Shown here piece by piece: positions 11,169 to 23,300 of a DNA stretch of 64,000 nucleotides. A program made the position numbers and the translations under genes. A model generated the notes under the pieces. The model did no database searches, was not told where the DNA came from, and worked only from the letters and a program-made list of their open reading frames with translations. Source of the DNA: Anticarsia gemmatalis. Its lineage: Eukaryota; Arthropoda; Insecta; Lepidoptera; Erebidae. The stretch's first letter is position 1. Each line of letters starts with the position of its first letter. The stretch lies in the NCBI RefSeq assembly GCF_050436995.1, contig NC_134774.1:2602501-2666500 (forward strand), in the 5' to 3' direction.

Positions 11169-11333
11169 TTAGACACTCTCGGCGGGGCTCTGGAACTCTG
11201 CGAGCGCGTGTATGGGCGAGGGCTGTTTCTTCTGCGAGCCGCGCCGCACCTTGGCGCGGACCTCCTCCGGCTTCTCCGGCCTGATGAGCGGCTTCTTCTC
11301 CGGGGCCTTCATGCGCCACACTACGATTGGCGA
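11169..11333 (-). CDS. alpha-Cat: alpha-catenin terminal coding exon 23 (aa 867-920, stop)
   Basis: Encodes SPIVVWRMKAPEKKPLIRPE, KPEEVRAKVRRGSQKKQ and PSPIHALAEFQSPAESV, then TAA at 11171-11169. Acceptor ATTCTTCCAG. This is the basic C-terminal extension of the actin-binding domain. The 3'UTR runs to lower coordinates; I could not pick its poly(A) site. Confidence 0.96.
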   Translation of the reverse strand, partial: SPIVVWRMKAPEKKPLIRPEKPEEVRAKVRRGSQKKQPSPIHALAEFQSPAESV

Positions 11334-14300
11334 CTGGAAGAATTAAGTTCAGTTAGAGAGAGTGACTTTAGACCCATAGTCATATAATAGCCACTTTTAC
11401 ACACACACTCTATCGCGTATGAAACAAAAACCGCACGTGAAAGAGCGAGCGTGTAAGGAGAAAGGAAAGAGCACGCGCCGCGCTCATGTGTCCGCGCCCG
11501 CGAAGAACATCGCTCTCTCGGAGCGCGCTGCGCACCCGCGCGTATTACTGTACGATACTAAGAACGTGCGATACAGTGTGTGTGTAAAGGCGGCTATTGT
11601 GACCATTTTAATTACTGCGCAACAGATTTGATTAAAACACTGATAAAAATGTTTTAAAAGAAAATAAATATAAATAAGTGATTGTTTTTCAAATATATAA
11701 AAATCATGAAATGTAATGAAAACATTGAATATATGAAAATATCTAAGAAATAAATGTAAAAACTAAAATGTAAGTGATTTGTTATTTCAGTATTCACTTC
11801 TCACGCAAGTGATCGAGAGCTGAACAATGAGTGTTCCAAGTGATGTGTTATAAATAATGATCACGTTGTTATAACGATGAAGGAACACATCGTGAACAAT
11901 GTCATGTGTGAGAGTGGTTTAAACAGTTGTTGTAGTAATGTAAAGTGTCACTTGATCACTGTGATGTACTTAAGGTCTAAGACCTCTCTCGTTATGAGAG
12001 GAGACCTATACCCAGCAGTAATACGATAACCAAATCAATATATTTTCTTGGTTAATATTATGATAGCCGAGTGGTATAAGTTGACACTTCCCACGCAAGT
12101 GGTCGCAGATTCGAAGTTATGTGTGTGTTAGAAATAATAAGCTTAATACATTTATTGAGGGCATGCAAAGTTCCCAACCCGCACTTGGTCAGCGTGGTGG
12201 ACTCAAGACCTAACCCTTCCCTCATTACGGGAGGAGACCCTTGCCCAGCTGTGGGACAGTAATGGGTTAAACTTTTATGTATAATATTTATATGCATTAT
12301 TTGATTGGAACAATATACCGCAAGATGCATTTCAAAACAACGTGATATTAAGCACATGCTTTACTTACTAAGCTCTAAGTAGCGAAGCGAAGGCGTGGCG
12401 ATTTACATTATTAACTTTAGATCATTATAATTCAAATTAAAAGTATCCTTTATTTCGTAAACTTCGTACAAAGTACTTGAAATAGTCATATATTGTATTG
12501 CTTTTGTCCGATTCGGAAAAGCAGGTTGCTCGTGAGAAGAAATGGCAAGAAACTCATGGCTTGCTCTTTTAAAATGTCAATATATAAATGTAAGAATGAG
12601 ATTGATTTTTTTGTTTCACTTGAAAGTAGCTAAATCAATTTGAAAAAAAGTCGCTAAGTAATGTATGTATTGTAAACGCAAAACTCGGAAATTATAAGTC
12701 CAATTTAAATTTATTTTTACTTATATACAAGAGCAGTGATAGCCGAGTGGTATAAGTTGGCACCTCCCACGCAAGTGGTCGCAGGTTCGAACCCGAGGCA
12801 ACACACCAATGACTTTTCGAAGTTATGTGTGTATTAGAAATAATTATCACATGCTCCAACGGTGAAGGAAAACATCGTGAGGAAACCTTGCATGCCTAAA
12901 ATTTGTTTAATACATTTATTGAGGGCATGCGAAGTCCCCAACCCGCACTTGGCCAGCGTGGTGGACTCAAGGCCTAACCCCTCCCTCATTACGGGAGGAG
13001 ACCCTTGCCCAGCAGTGGGACATTAATGGGTTAAAATTATTTTTTATTTTTATATACAAAACATAATTATCTCCGATTTCAAAATGCTTGTTATTATCTA
13101 GGATACATTAAATAACTGCTAAAGTTTCTAACTGATATTCGCTTCGCCACGCCTTCGCTTCGCTCTATGTTAGAATAGCTTAATAACTACAAACTCACAT
13201 AGTTCTGTTCCCAGCCGAGCGTAATATAAATAATAGCGTCAATATTATTAATATACTAGTATTATTATTTAATAATTGACAAGAATTGATAAAACAATTT
13301 ATTATAAACTAATAGAATATACTTACAAATTATTTTTTTATTGGTCACACAGTCTTTATTAATATTATAATGTGTTTTTTTTGTCCTTTTCTCACGTCCA
13401 AATAACTAGACCGATTTGGATAAAATTTGGCGAGATTATAGATTATATCCCGAAGAAGGACAACTAAACCATGCGGGCACAACCACGGTTTTAAGTTAGT
13501 AATGAAAGCAAGATTTTTTAAAAATTTAAATATTATTATTATTCGCTGGTCTCTGCCTACCCCTATGGAAAGAAGGTATGATTTTATGTATGTATGTTAC
13601 ATGTTAAATTATATTATTTTATCAATTCTTGTCTCATTGAAGCCATTCTAGCTCAAATCTTAAATACTATACTAAATTAGGTTAATTATATATTTCGAAT
13701 ACCACTTTTTACGCATTCAATGCAGCAGGGTATCCCAATATTTTCACGACAAACGTACGAAAATTACTATGACAACTTTGCCTGTATACTTTCTTTACAT
13801 TGCACAATAATAATTGCGGTTTAATCTATACTAATATATTAAAGCTGAAGAGTTTGTTTGTTTGATTGTTTGTTTGTTTGAACGCGGTAATCTCAGGAAC
13901 TACTGGTTCGATTTGAAAATTCTTTCAGTGTTAGATAGTCCATTTATCGAGGAAGGTTATAGGCTGTATATCATCACGCTACTACCAATAGGAGCAGAGT
14001 ACCCGTGAAAAATGTTACAAAAACGGGGAGAAATTTCACCCATTCTCTCTTATTTGACGCAAGCGAAGTTGCGCGGGTCAGCTAGTGTAGCCATATAATG
14101 CAAATGTATGCAATTTTCAAGTAGTGTGGTAAAGCAACCGTTGGCGCGGTTATTCCATAGATCGGTGACCGCAAAGTGGTTTTTGAACTTAGTAGTGAAT
14201 AAATTTATTGTCTTATTTGTGCCCTGCAAAGGCACACATGGCATGTTTGGGCAATGTTGAAAATAACTGGCAAAGTTGTTATAGCGCGGCAAAATTGTCA

Positions 14301-17300
14301 ATTATTGTCGTTATATTTAGCTTACTTGTACGCCAGTTTTTAATGCATGTAAGAAGCCTTACCAAACCTTTTAGCCCACTTTATCCCAACGCTGGGCATA
14401 ATATAAGCAGCTTATAAGCTTTTCGTTCATATTTCATAGCTAAGCCAATCCATATTCGCAATACTTTAACGGTTTTCAATAACATACCTTGAGATAAGGA
14501 TAGGATACTACAGATTAGCTGCTAATCTATACTAATATTATAAAGCTGAAGAGTTTGTTTGTTTGTTTGAACGCGCTAATCTCAGGAACTACTGGTCCGA
14601 TTTGAAAAATTCTTTCAGTGTTAAATAGTCCATTTATCGAGGAAGGCTATAGGCTATATATCATCACGCTACGACCAATAGGAGCAGAGTACCAGTAAAA
14701 AATGTTACAAAATCGGGGAAATATTTCACCCATTCTCTCTTTTGTGACGCAAGCGAAGTTGCGCGGGTCAGCTAGTGAGTAATAATGAGGCCTTTTCGAT
14801 TAAGTTTTCGATATATTTTTAACCAAGCTATAGTATCAAATCCTTTACTAAAGATTGTTTATTGAAAACGACCATTAATTCATGCATTTTTATATTTTCT
14901 TTTTTCCTTTAGTTTTGCTTTAGTCACGCTAATTACTGCCGGAAAATGTATAATAATAATGTCCTCCTAGCCGATATCCGGCTGCGGCGGTCAGTTTCAA
15001 TTAAACTGACCATCAGGACTTTGTTTATAGTGTCCAAGTGTGTGTACAATACACAGATACACTCTATATTACGTCACTCTTATAGTCCGGTAAGACGGAT
15101 AACCGACTCGACCAGTGAGAGGTCAGGCGTAGGACCGACGGCTTTACGTGATCTGCACAGAGGTCTAAGACCTGAACTTCCTGACTCCGGGCAATCTCTG
15201 GCAACTTCTCAACAGAAAATCTCAGAAAAGACTTTTTGGCCCGACTCAGGATTTGAACCCGAGGCCTTTTGCGCAGCGGTCGCATACACTACCGACCGCG
15301 CCGCAGAGGCAGTCAAAAAGTCATTGTAATCAAAATGCTGAACATTTGGCCAGCTTTCTAGTTCTACGAGGATGTTGGTATTTTACAAATATCCTTAATT
15401 ATAATTTTTTTTTTATTTTTTATAAAAGACAACTCCCGCACTAAGAATTGCTCTTGTGTCGCGGGGACTTTAACAAACATACAAACAACGGACACAAAGC
15501 ACAACCAGACCCGAAACAATTATTTGTGGATCGCACAAATAATTGTCCCGTGTGGGAATCGAACCCACTACCTCCCGTTGCCGTGGTATCGGCGTGGCGA
15601 CCTAAACCACTGCGCCACGGAGGCAGTCAAAAATATCCATACTAATATTATAAATGCGAAAGTAACTCTGTCTGTCTGTCTGTCTGTCTGTCTGCTACTC
15701 AATCACGCCTAAACTACTGAACCAATTTGCATGAAATTTGGTATGGAGATAGTTTGATACCCGAGAAAGGACATAGGCTACTTTTTACTTCGGGAAAATG
15801 ACGCATTTCCCGGGAAAATTCAGGTTTCGCCACCGAAGTCGCGAATAATCAATATTATAATGACATTGAATTAACAAAATTCCGTTGTCATGGCAACAGT
15901 TTTAACGGCAGATATGCTTTAGCGCGAGTTATATGAGATATAAATAATTTTGAGAATATTTTTCGTGAAAAAAAGCATATTTTGTTGTTAAAGAATAATT
16001 AAGCTTTGTATTAGTAAAAAAAATCATTCACGCGAGCGGAGCCGCACGGGTCAGCTAGTAAAAATATAAATAATACTCACAGCGATGGTTCCCTGTCGCG
16101 TATACTTAGTAGAGGCGACGTATGAAGCCTTCACGGTGAGAACGACGGCGTTCATCAAGTTCTTAGCCGCTTGGATCAAAGATGTCGCGCTGTCCAACTG
16201 GAAATAAAGTTATTAGTTAGAAAATACACTTTATTGGGACTTTTACCAATATACAAAGCATAACAATAAAACCACACATGAAAAAAACATTTTTGATGAA
16301 TTACACAAATATTTGTTTCGTGTGGGTATCAAACTCTATAAATATTTGTGTAATTAATTCATCAAAATTGTTTTTTTTCACGTGTGGTTTTATTGTTATG
16401 CTTTGTATGTTTGTAAATGTCCCAAGAATTTATTGTTTTTTTTATTTATTGTTTTAAAAAGACAGCTCTCGCACTGATTGCTCTTGTGTTGCGGGGACTT
16501 ACTTACTTACGGGGACAAACAAACAAACAATGGACACAAAGTAAAACCAGACATGAAAAAAACATTCACGAATTACACAAATATTTGTTTCATGTGGAAA
16601 TCGAAACCACGACCTCCCGACGCAATCAATGATAGTAGGGTGGGAGGCAGACAAACTAAGATATACCAACACATAAATAAATTGTTTTCATTTTATAAAA
16701 CATATAAATATAAACAATATCAGAAAACAACTTAAAACCTATATTTTTTTTAACAAAAATACCATTTTCAACAAATCTAGACATCGGAAAATCTTAGCAT
16801 TCTCCCGTATAGAGACAATATAGAAACCATGACCGAAACCAGCAATTCAGACTTCACATGATCTAGTTTTATAGGTATACGTTCTTAGTTTGTTATATGT
16901 TAAAAACACCCAGTTGGTGAAACTCTATACAAACATATTTCATAATCCAGACACCGGGACAAAACAGACAAAAACCAGTCACCCAGACATTTTGACATAA
17001 ACAGACTAACAATAGCCACTTTGGCTATAATCAGCTAGACAACGACTTAACTCGGCTATAATCAGTCACTTGGACAAAATATTAGGTCGGGGAAAAAGTC
17101 TTTTCGCATTATAGTATATATGAACTTGTAATAAAATCTTTTCTCTACACAAAAAAGCTCGATATTTGGGTACCTCACGAGCTCACTGAAAGAAACCTAA
17201 TGAACCGTGTACTCATTTGTGATTCTTGAAGCCAAAGAGATTTCATTACTAGTTCATACATACTATAATGCGAAAAGACTTTTTCCCCGACCTAATATAC

Positions 17301-20300
17301 GAAGTTCTTTATAACCAGCGTCTGGGACAACACAATCCAGCGTTAACCAGCCACCGAGACTCACCCTACTAACGACCAGCTGTCCAGAATCATTCTGACT
17401 GTCTTCCTTCACCTTACTCGTTATTTCAGCCTATAATATTAGTATGTTATAATTTGACAACTTTGTAGAGAGCCTTAGCGTGTATCTATCTAAATTATGA
17501 TTCTTTTTTTTTATAAAGACAACTCCCGCAATAATAATTGCTTTTGTGTCGCGGGGACTTGTACAACCAGACCCTTAACAACTATTTGTGGATCGCACAA
17601 ACAATTGCTCCGTGTGGGAATCGAACCCACGACCTGTCGGCCCAATGGTAGTGGCATGGCGACCATAACCACTGCACAACGGAGACGGAATTAAAAATTC
17701 GGTAAATTCCCGGTGTCCACCCCCTGCTTGTCCACCCCGGGTGGACAGAGACACAAATCATTTAAAAAGTTCTCGGTGGCCACCCCGGGTGGACAAAGAC
17801 ACGAGTTTCATATTACCACTCTCGATGTCCACCGCCGGTGGACAAAGCCACTGCTTAAATAAACATTCTCAATGTCCACGCTTGCTGGAATTGGGTGTAA
17901 ATAATTATAACAAAATTAATTAAGTAGGTACATAGTTACAATAGATAGTGTACCTACTTCTATTTTCCCTAGAGATGTTGATTATATATGATTAAACTAT
18001 AATACTAATGAATGATTTGTGTCTCTGTCCACCCGGGGTGGACAAGCAGGGGGTGGACACCGGGAATATACCAAAAATTCTTTGTATTTCTAAAATAAAG
18101 TATCTGTATGAAACAGGTCACCGTCAGCTGTATAAGACGTGTCACTGATGTTATAAATTCTGTATGTTGTATACCTCCAGCCGCGAACCTTGTATACAAC
18201 ACTCTCTACTAAGTTGGAATGTTGTAGTCAACCTAATGTCAAAGTAGTGTAAGTGTTTGTGGTGAACTGTTGTTATGTTAAACAACAAGCGTGACTTGTA
18301 TCACGGAGACGCTCAGCTCAAACACTGCACCTACGTCTATGTAATGTACAAGTTAACACACTGATCGTTTACCCACCGGTGAGCGATACTAGCTGTCAGT
18401 TAGTTAAGTAAAATAGGATTAATTGAGGTTAATTTACCATCACGCCTGTTATATAAAAAGAGCTACGGGAAGAGACAATTGCCCAGCTGCAGGCCAATAA
18501 TATTCTCACTCACTTACCAGATTCTTTCCACTAGAGGGCCAGTAACGCAGTCCCACTTTGGGGACTAACGAAATTTTTGCCCACTAGTAAGCCAAAACAT
18601 ACTCAAATAGTGGACTAGTCTAACGATCGCCCAGCAATGGGCCATTATTTCCTAAATCCCGATTTCTGAAGCACTTTTAGTGGTAGTTTATCTATTCAAT
18701 AGCGTTTAAGCTCATATAAACATGACAGTTTGAATAGATAAACTACCGCTAAATGTACCTCAGAAACTGAGTATAAGTGGACTAACCCACTCATTTGCCC
18801 AGCAGTGGGGCAGTAGCAACGTCTCACTGCATCAACGTGGTGGCTACGCCGACACATTTATCCAGTAGTGGGACATTGACATGCCGCTCCATTTAATCAC
18901 CACTTCATTCATTATCTTTTCATCTTTATTTAGCCACCACGGCTTAGCCCACAATTTTGCCCAGCAGTGGGCAGTCCCAACGTCTCTTTAGATCAACGTG
19001 GTAGCTTAGCCCACACATTTGCCCAGCAATGACCCATAAATTCACTTAGTGGGCAAGATCACAATTTTGCCCAACAGTGGGACAGTACTCACCCCACTAA
19101 CGATGAGTTCACCGGAGATGTTCTGTACGTCAGCCTTCACTTTACTAGTGATTTGAATCTGGTGACAATATAACGCTATACGCTGCAAGTAGGCCAGTAA
19201 GTCTTGTTTCGTAGATGATTCGGGACACTGCAACAAACAAACATACGTTTAGTTTAATAGATAGCTTACTTTTTATAGAAAGTCGGGTAAAACAAGTTAT
19301 TTAGTATACTTGCGATGGCAAATCGAAAAGATAAACCATAGTTTTGAAAACAAACGACTGTTTCAGAGGCCCACTATGAATATAAATAAATAAATATCAT
19401 TGGACAACTCACACACAGTCATCTGATTCCAAACTAAGCAGACCTTGTACTGTAACCAAATAACTAATAATCATACTTATATTCTTGTAAATACATACTT
19501 ATATAGATACATTAACAACCAGGCTCAGAACAGATACTTGTGCTCATCACACAAAGATTCGTCCCGGGTGGTATTCGAACCCACCAAACGCGGAGTGTCC
19601 ACTTTAACCACTGCGCCAAACGTGTAGTGGTTTTTTTTTTTTTTTTTTTTTTAATAACCCGTATCTGTCCCACTGCAGGGCAAGGGTCTCCTCCCGAACG
19701 AGGGGGAGGGGTTAGGCCTTGAGTCCACCACGCTGGCCAAGTGCGGGTTGGGGACTTTGCATGCCCTCAATAAATGTATTAAACAAATTTTAGGCATGCA
19801 AGGTTTCCTCACGATGTTTTCCTTCACCGTTAGAGCAAGTGATAATTATTTCTAATACACACATAACTTCGAAAAGTCATTGGTGTGTTGCCTCGGATTC
19901 GAACCTGCGACCACTTGCGTGGGAGGTGCCAACTTAAACCACTCGGCTATCACTGCCCTGTGTAGTGGTTAGTATAAAAATATTGTCTCACCTGTTCAGC
20001 TATCTCTCGTGTGAGTTTGTCCAGTTTGGTGCCAGCCTCAGAGATCTTCTTGGCTGCGTTGATGACGTCCATTGTCGTTTTGAGAGGGCCGCGACCTCTG
20101 TAAGGAAATGTTATATTATCATGACGGTGTCATGCTTGGTAACGTATTGAGGTTAAGTAACTGCAGGTTATGAAAGTCAGCTACGAACGTGGATAAAATA
20201 TTCTTAATTAATAACCAGTTATGAACGGAGAAAAAAAAAACATTTTCGTAGCTGGTTATATTAAATGGTTACGAATACGACAATTTGATTCTGTTTTCAT

Positions 20301-23300
20301 AACTGATTATGAAGCAAGAAAAAAAATCCACGTTCGTAACTGGTTATCAAAGATCAGTTACGAACGTGGACTAAAGGACATTATGTACGGTGTAACTGAG
20401 TCATTCCCGAAACTAAACGTAACTTTTTCATGCTCGGTAATAACATCAAAGTTTAGTATAGTCAATAGTGTCTTACTTGGTAACAAGACTCACACTCAGA
20501 AACGCACCTAGCAAAGTCTGTATTAAGAATATTACAACGTGTATATAGCGGCTGTAGACACTTAAAGTCATGCCCGGGAACGCTGTGTCATACTCGGCGA
20601 CGTTGTGTCACGCTCGGCAACCTTAGAAGTAATAGTCGGCGTCACTCACCTAGTAAAGTCAGTCATCTCGAGCATGATCATGCACATGTGTTTGGCGAGC
20701 ATGATGATGTCATTGCCGGCGTCGTCCCACTTGGCGACCTCGTTGTCGAACGTCATCTTCTCACGACGGAACAGCTCCACTTGTTGGAGAATCTTGCGCT
20801 TGTCTTACAGCTTACAACACTATATTATACGCTCTCAGCTACGCTCAGTCACTTACCTGCTGACGTAGGTCGCTGATATTACGTGTCATGCTCACACGCC
20901 CGTGTCATACTAGAAAATGCTTCCATACCTAGTGAAGTCAGTAGTTTCAAACAGTACCCCGCGTCAGCATCGGTAACTCAATGCCATGCTCGGGAACACT
21001 AGGTCATGTCCGGGAACGATTTGTCACGCTCGGGAACGCTATGTTGGAGACATGCTCGGCAACCTTAGAAGTAACAGTCGGCGTCACTCACCTAGTAAAG
21101 TCAGTCATCTCGAGCATGATCATGCACATGTGTTTGGCGAGCATGATGATGTCGTTCCCGGCGTCGTCCCACTTGGCGACCTCGTTGTCGAACGTCATTT
21201 TCTCACGACGGAACAGCTCCACTTGTTGGAGAATCTTGCGCTTGTCTTCCTCAGTCATTTTACGCATGGCTTCCTGATAAATTAAAAATAATTGAATTGA
21301 GAACCTCCTCCTTTTTTTTGAAGTCGGTTAGTAAAAGTGTAGTTACGTCGCAGTTTCGCATTTTCGTTGGTATCAAATAAGTGTCTAATAATATGTTACA
21401 GCCTGTAATAATTACAATTTCAGCATTATTAACATAAAAAATTAGACGTCCTGAGCATTTTAGCTGAATTCTTTAAGAGTACAGATTCTATATTTTATCG
21501 TCAACTACTCAATTTTAGCGTCACATTCACAGTATAGAAATAAGTGTCTGATATGTATGATTGGTTCTACTAGATCAGTGGTTCCCATCACTGAAAAATG
21601 TATAATAGAACAGAAAAACCTTTTTGGCTCCAGGATTCGAACCCAAGACAAAATCAAGTGACACTTTACATTACTACAACAACTGTTTAAACAACGCTCA
21701 CATGACATTGCTCACGATGTTTTCCTTCATCGTTCGTACTTACCCTAGCGTTAGTGATTCCACTGATGTCAGGATACTCGTCCACACCGTGTTCCCCGGT
21801 GTGGGCGCTTGCTGAAATTATTTATATACGTTTATTTTATGTATAAAGAGCTAATGCCAAGTTTCTGAGCACATTTAGCGGTAGTTTATCTTTCTTTATT
21901 CGATTTTCGTTTATTCAATTGTGTATTTTTATATGAGTTTAAACGCTATTGAATAGATAAACTACTGTGAAATGTACCTCAGAAACCGAGGGTAAGACCG
22001 TGTCGAGAAGGAGCGTATTAGCCGCGATTCTTTCGTGCGTATTTCGCGCAAACGTTCTGTCCACAAAAAGAATTAGCTTCGCGCGTATTTTTAACTCGCG
22101 TTAAGCTTGTGGTCGCGATGTATGGGCTAATATTTCAGTAACGAGCGAATCGATTCGCAGCGAATTTTCCCTTTCTGGACACCGTCTAATGGCATGAGCA
22201 ATGCGACGTGAAAACATGCCAAATAACTTTCAAGTCAAAATATACTTTTGTAAGTAAAAATACACCTGATAAGTAACTTATTGACTGTTAAATCATATCG
22301 TTTCGGGCAACCTGGTTTCTCATGAAAAAACGACAAGACATTTACAAACTGCTTTATATTATAGACTAGCTTTTACCCGCGACTTCGTCCGCCATCTGAA
22401 TTTTCCCATGGAAATGCGTCATTGTTCTGCTTTTCGTAAACGCTATTTCTGAGGCAAAAATTGTGTCGTTCTTTTTTGTGTAAGGTTTTAAACTACTTTT
22501 ATATTAAGTTTTCCACTATAAAGTAAGTCTTAACATTCAGACACAAAGTTATTTGACAAGTGTTTTATATAGGACTGTTTGTTAAAACAGTGTGTGTTGC
22601 GTCGCATGGCTCTTATAGATAGATGTCTTTACTAAACACAAAGCATGCTACCTAATTGCTAGCAGTTACAAAATATATGAAAATGTATTGACATGCATTT
22701 ATTACCCATGGTTTAGCTATGAAACATAAAACATAATTTGATGAGCTAATTAAATTAATTACCGTGATGTTTTTACCCTATTAAATTAAAGTAAGTTTAG
22801 ATTTTGAAATTGTCCCATACACTATTTCTGTTGTCATACAAATTAAAATTCGAAATACTAAAAAACAAGAAAATAATACTAGCCTAACAATATATCATCA
22901 TGACCCCACTATTAATTAACATTACCCTACTATATATCATCATGACCCCACTATTTCTTAACATTACCCTACAATATATCATCATGACCCCACTATTTCT
23001 TAACATTACCCTACAATATATCATCATGACCCCACTATTTCTTAACATTACCCTACAATATATCATCATGACCCCACTATTTCTTAACATTACCCTACAA
23101 TATATCATCATGACCCCACTATTTCTTAACATTACCCTACAATATATCATCATGACCCCACTATTTCTTAACATTACCCTACAAAATATCATCATGACCC
23201 CACCATTTCTTAACATTACCCTACTATATATCAACATGACCCCACTATTTCACAACATTACCCTACAATATCACTTTACAACCCCACTATTTTTTAACAT

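Noticed and set aside
11145..11387. 80-codon plus-strand frame
   Set aside because: Antisense shadow of alpha-catenin exon 23.
12733..12800. tRNA gene suggested by GATAGCCGAGTGGT and GGTTCGAACCC
   Set aside because: A-box and B-box are the head of a dispersed SINE; the acceptor stem does not close and the same unit recurs several times in the window.
15540..15627. tRNA genes suggested by GGGAATCGAACCCAC with ACCACTGCGCCACGGAGGC
   Set aside because: The complement is the head of family G SINEs, repeated with the same non-tRNA body at more than ten places.
20650..20806. Exon 19 duplicate as a mutually exclusive exon
   Set aside because: No acceptor in the required phase and a stop directly upstream; an AG at the truncation point would shift the frame.
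20605..21285. Two pairs of plus-strand frames of 62-99 codons with similar sequence
   Set aside because: Antisense shadows of exon 19 and of its truncated duplicate.
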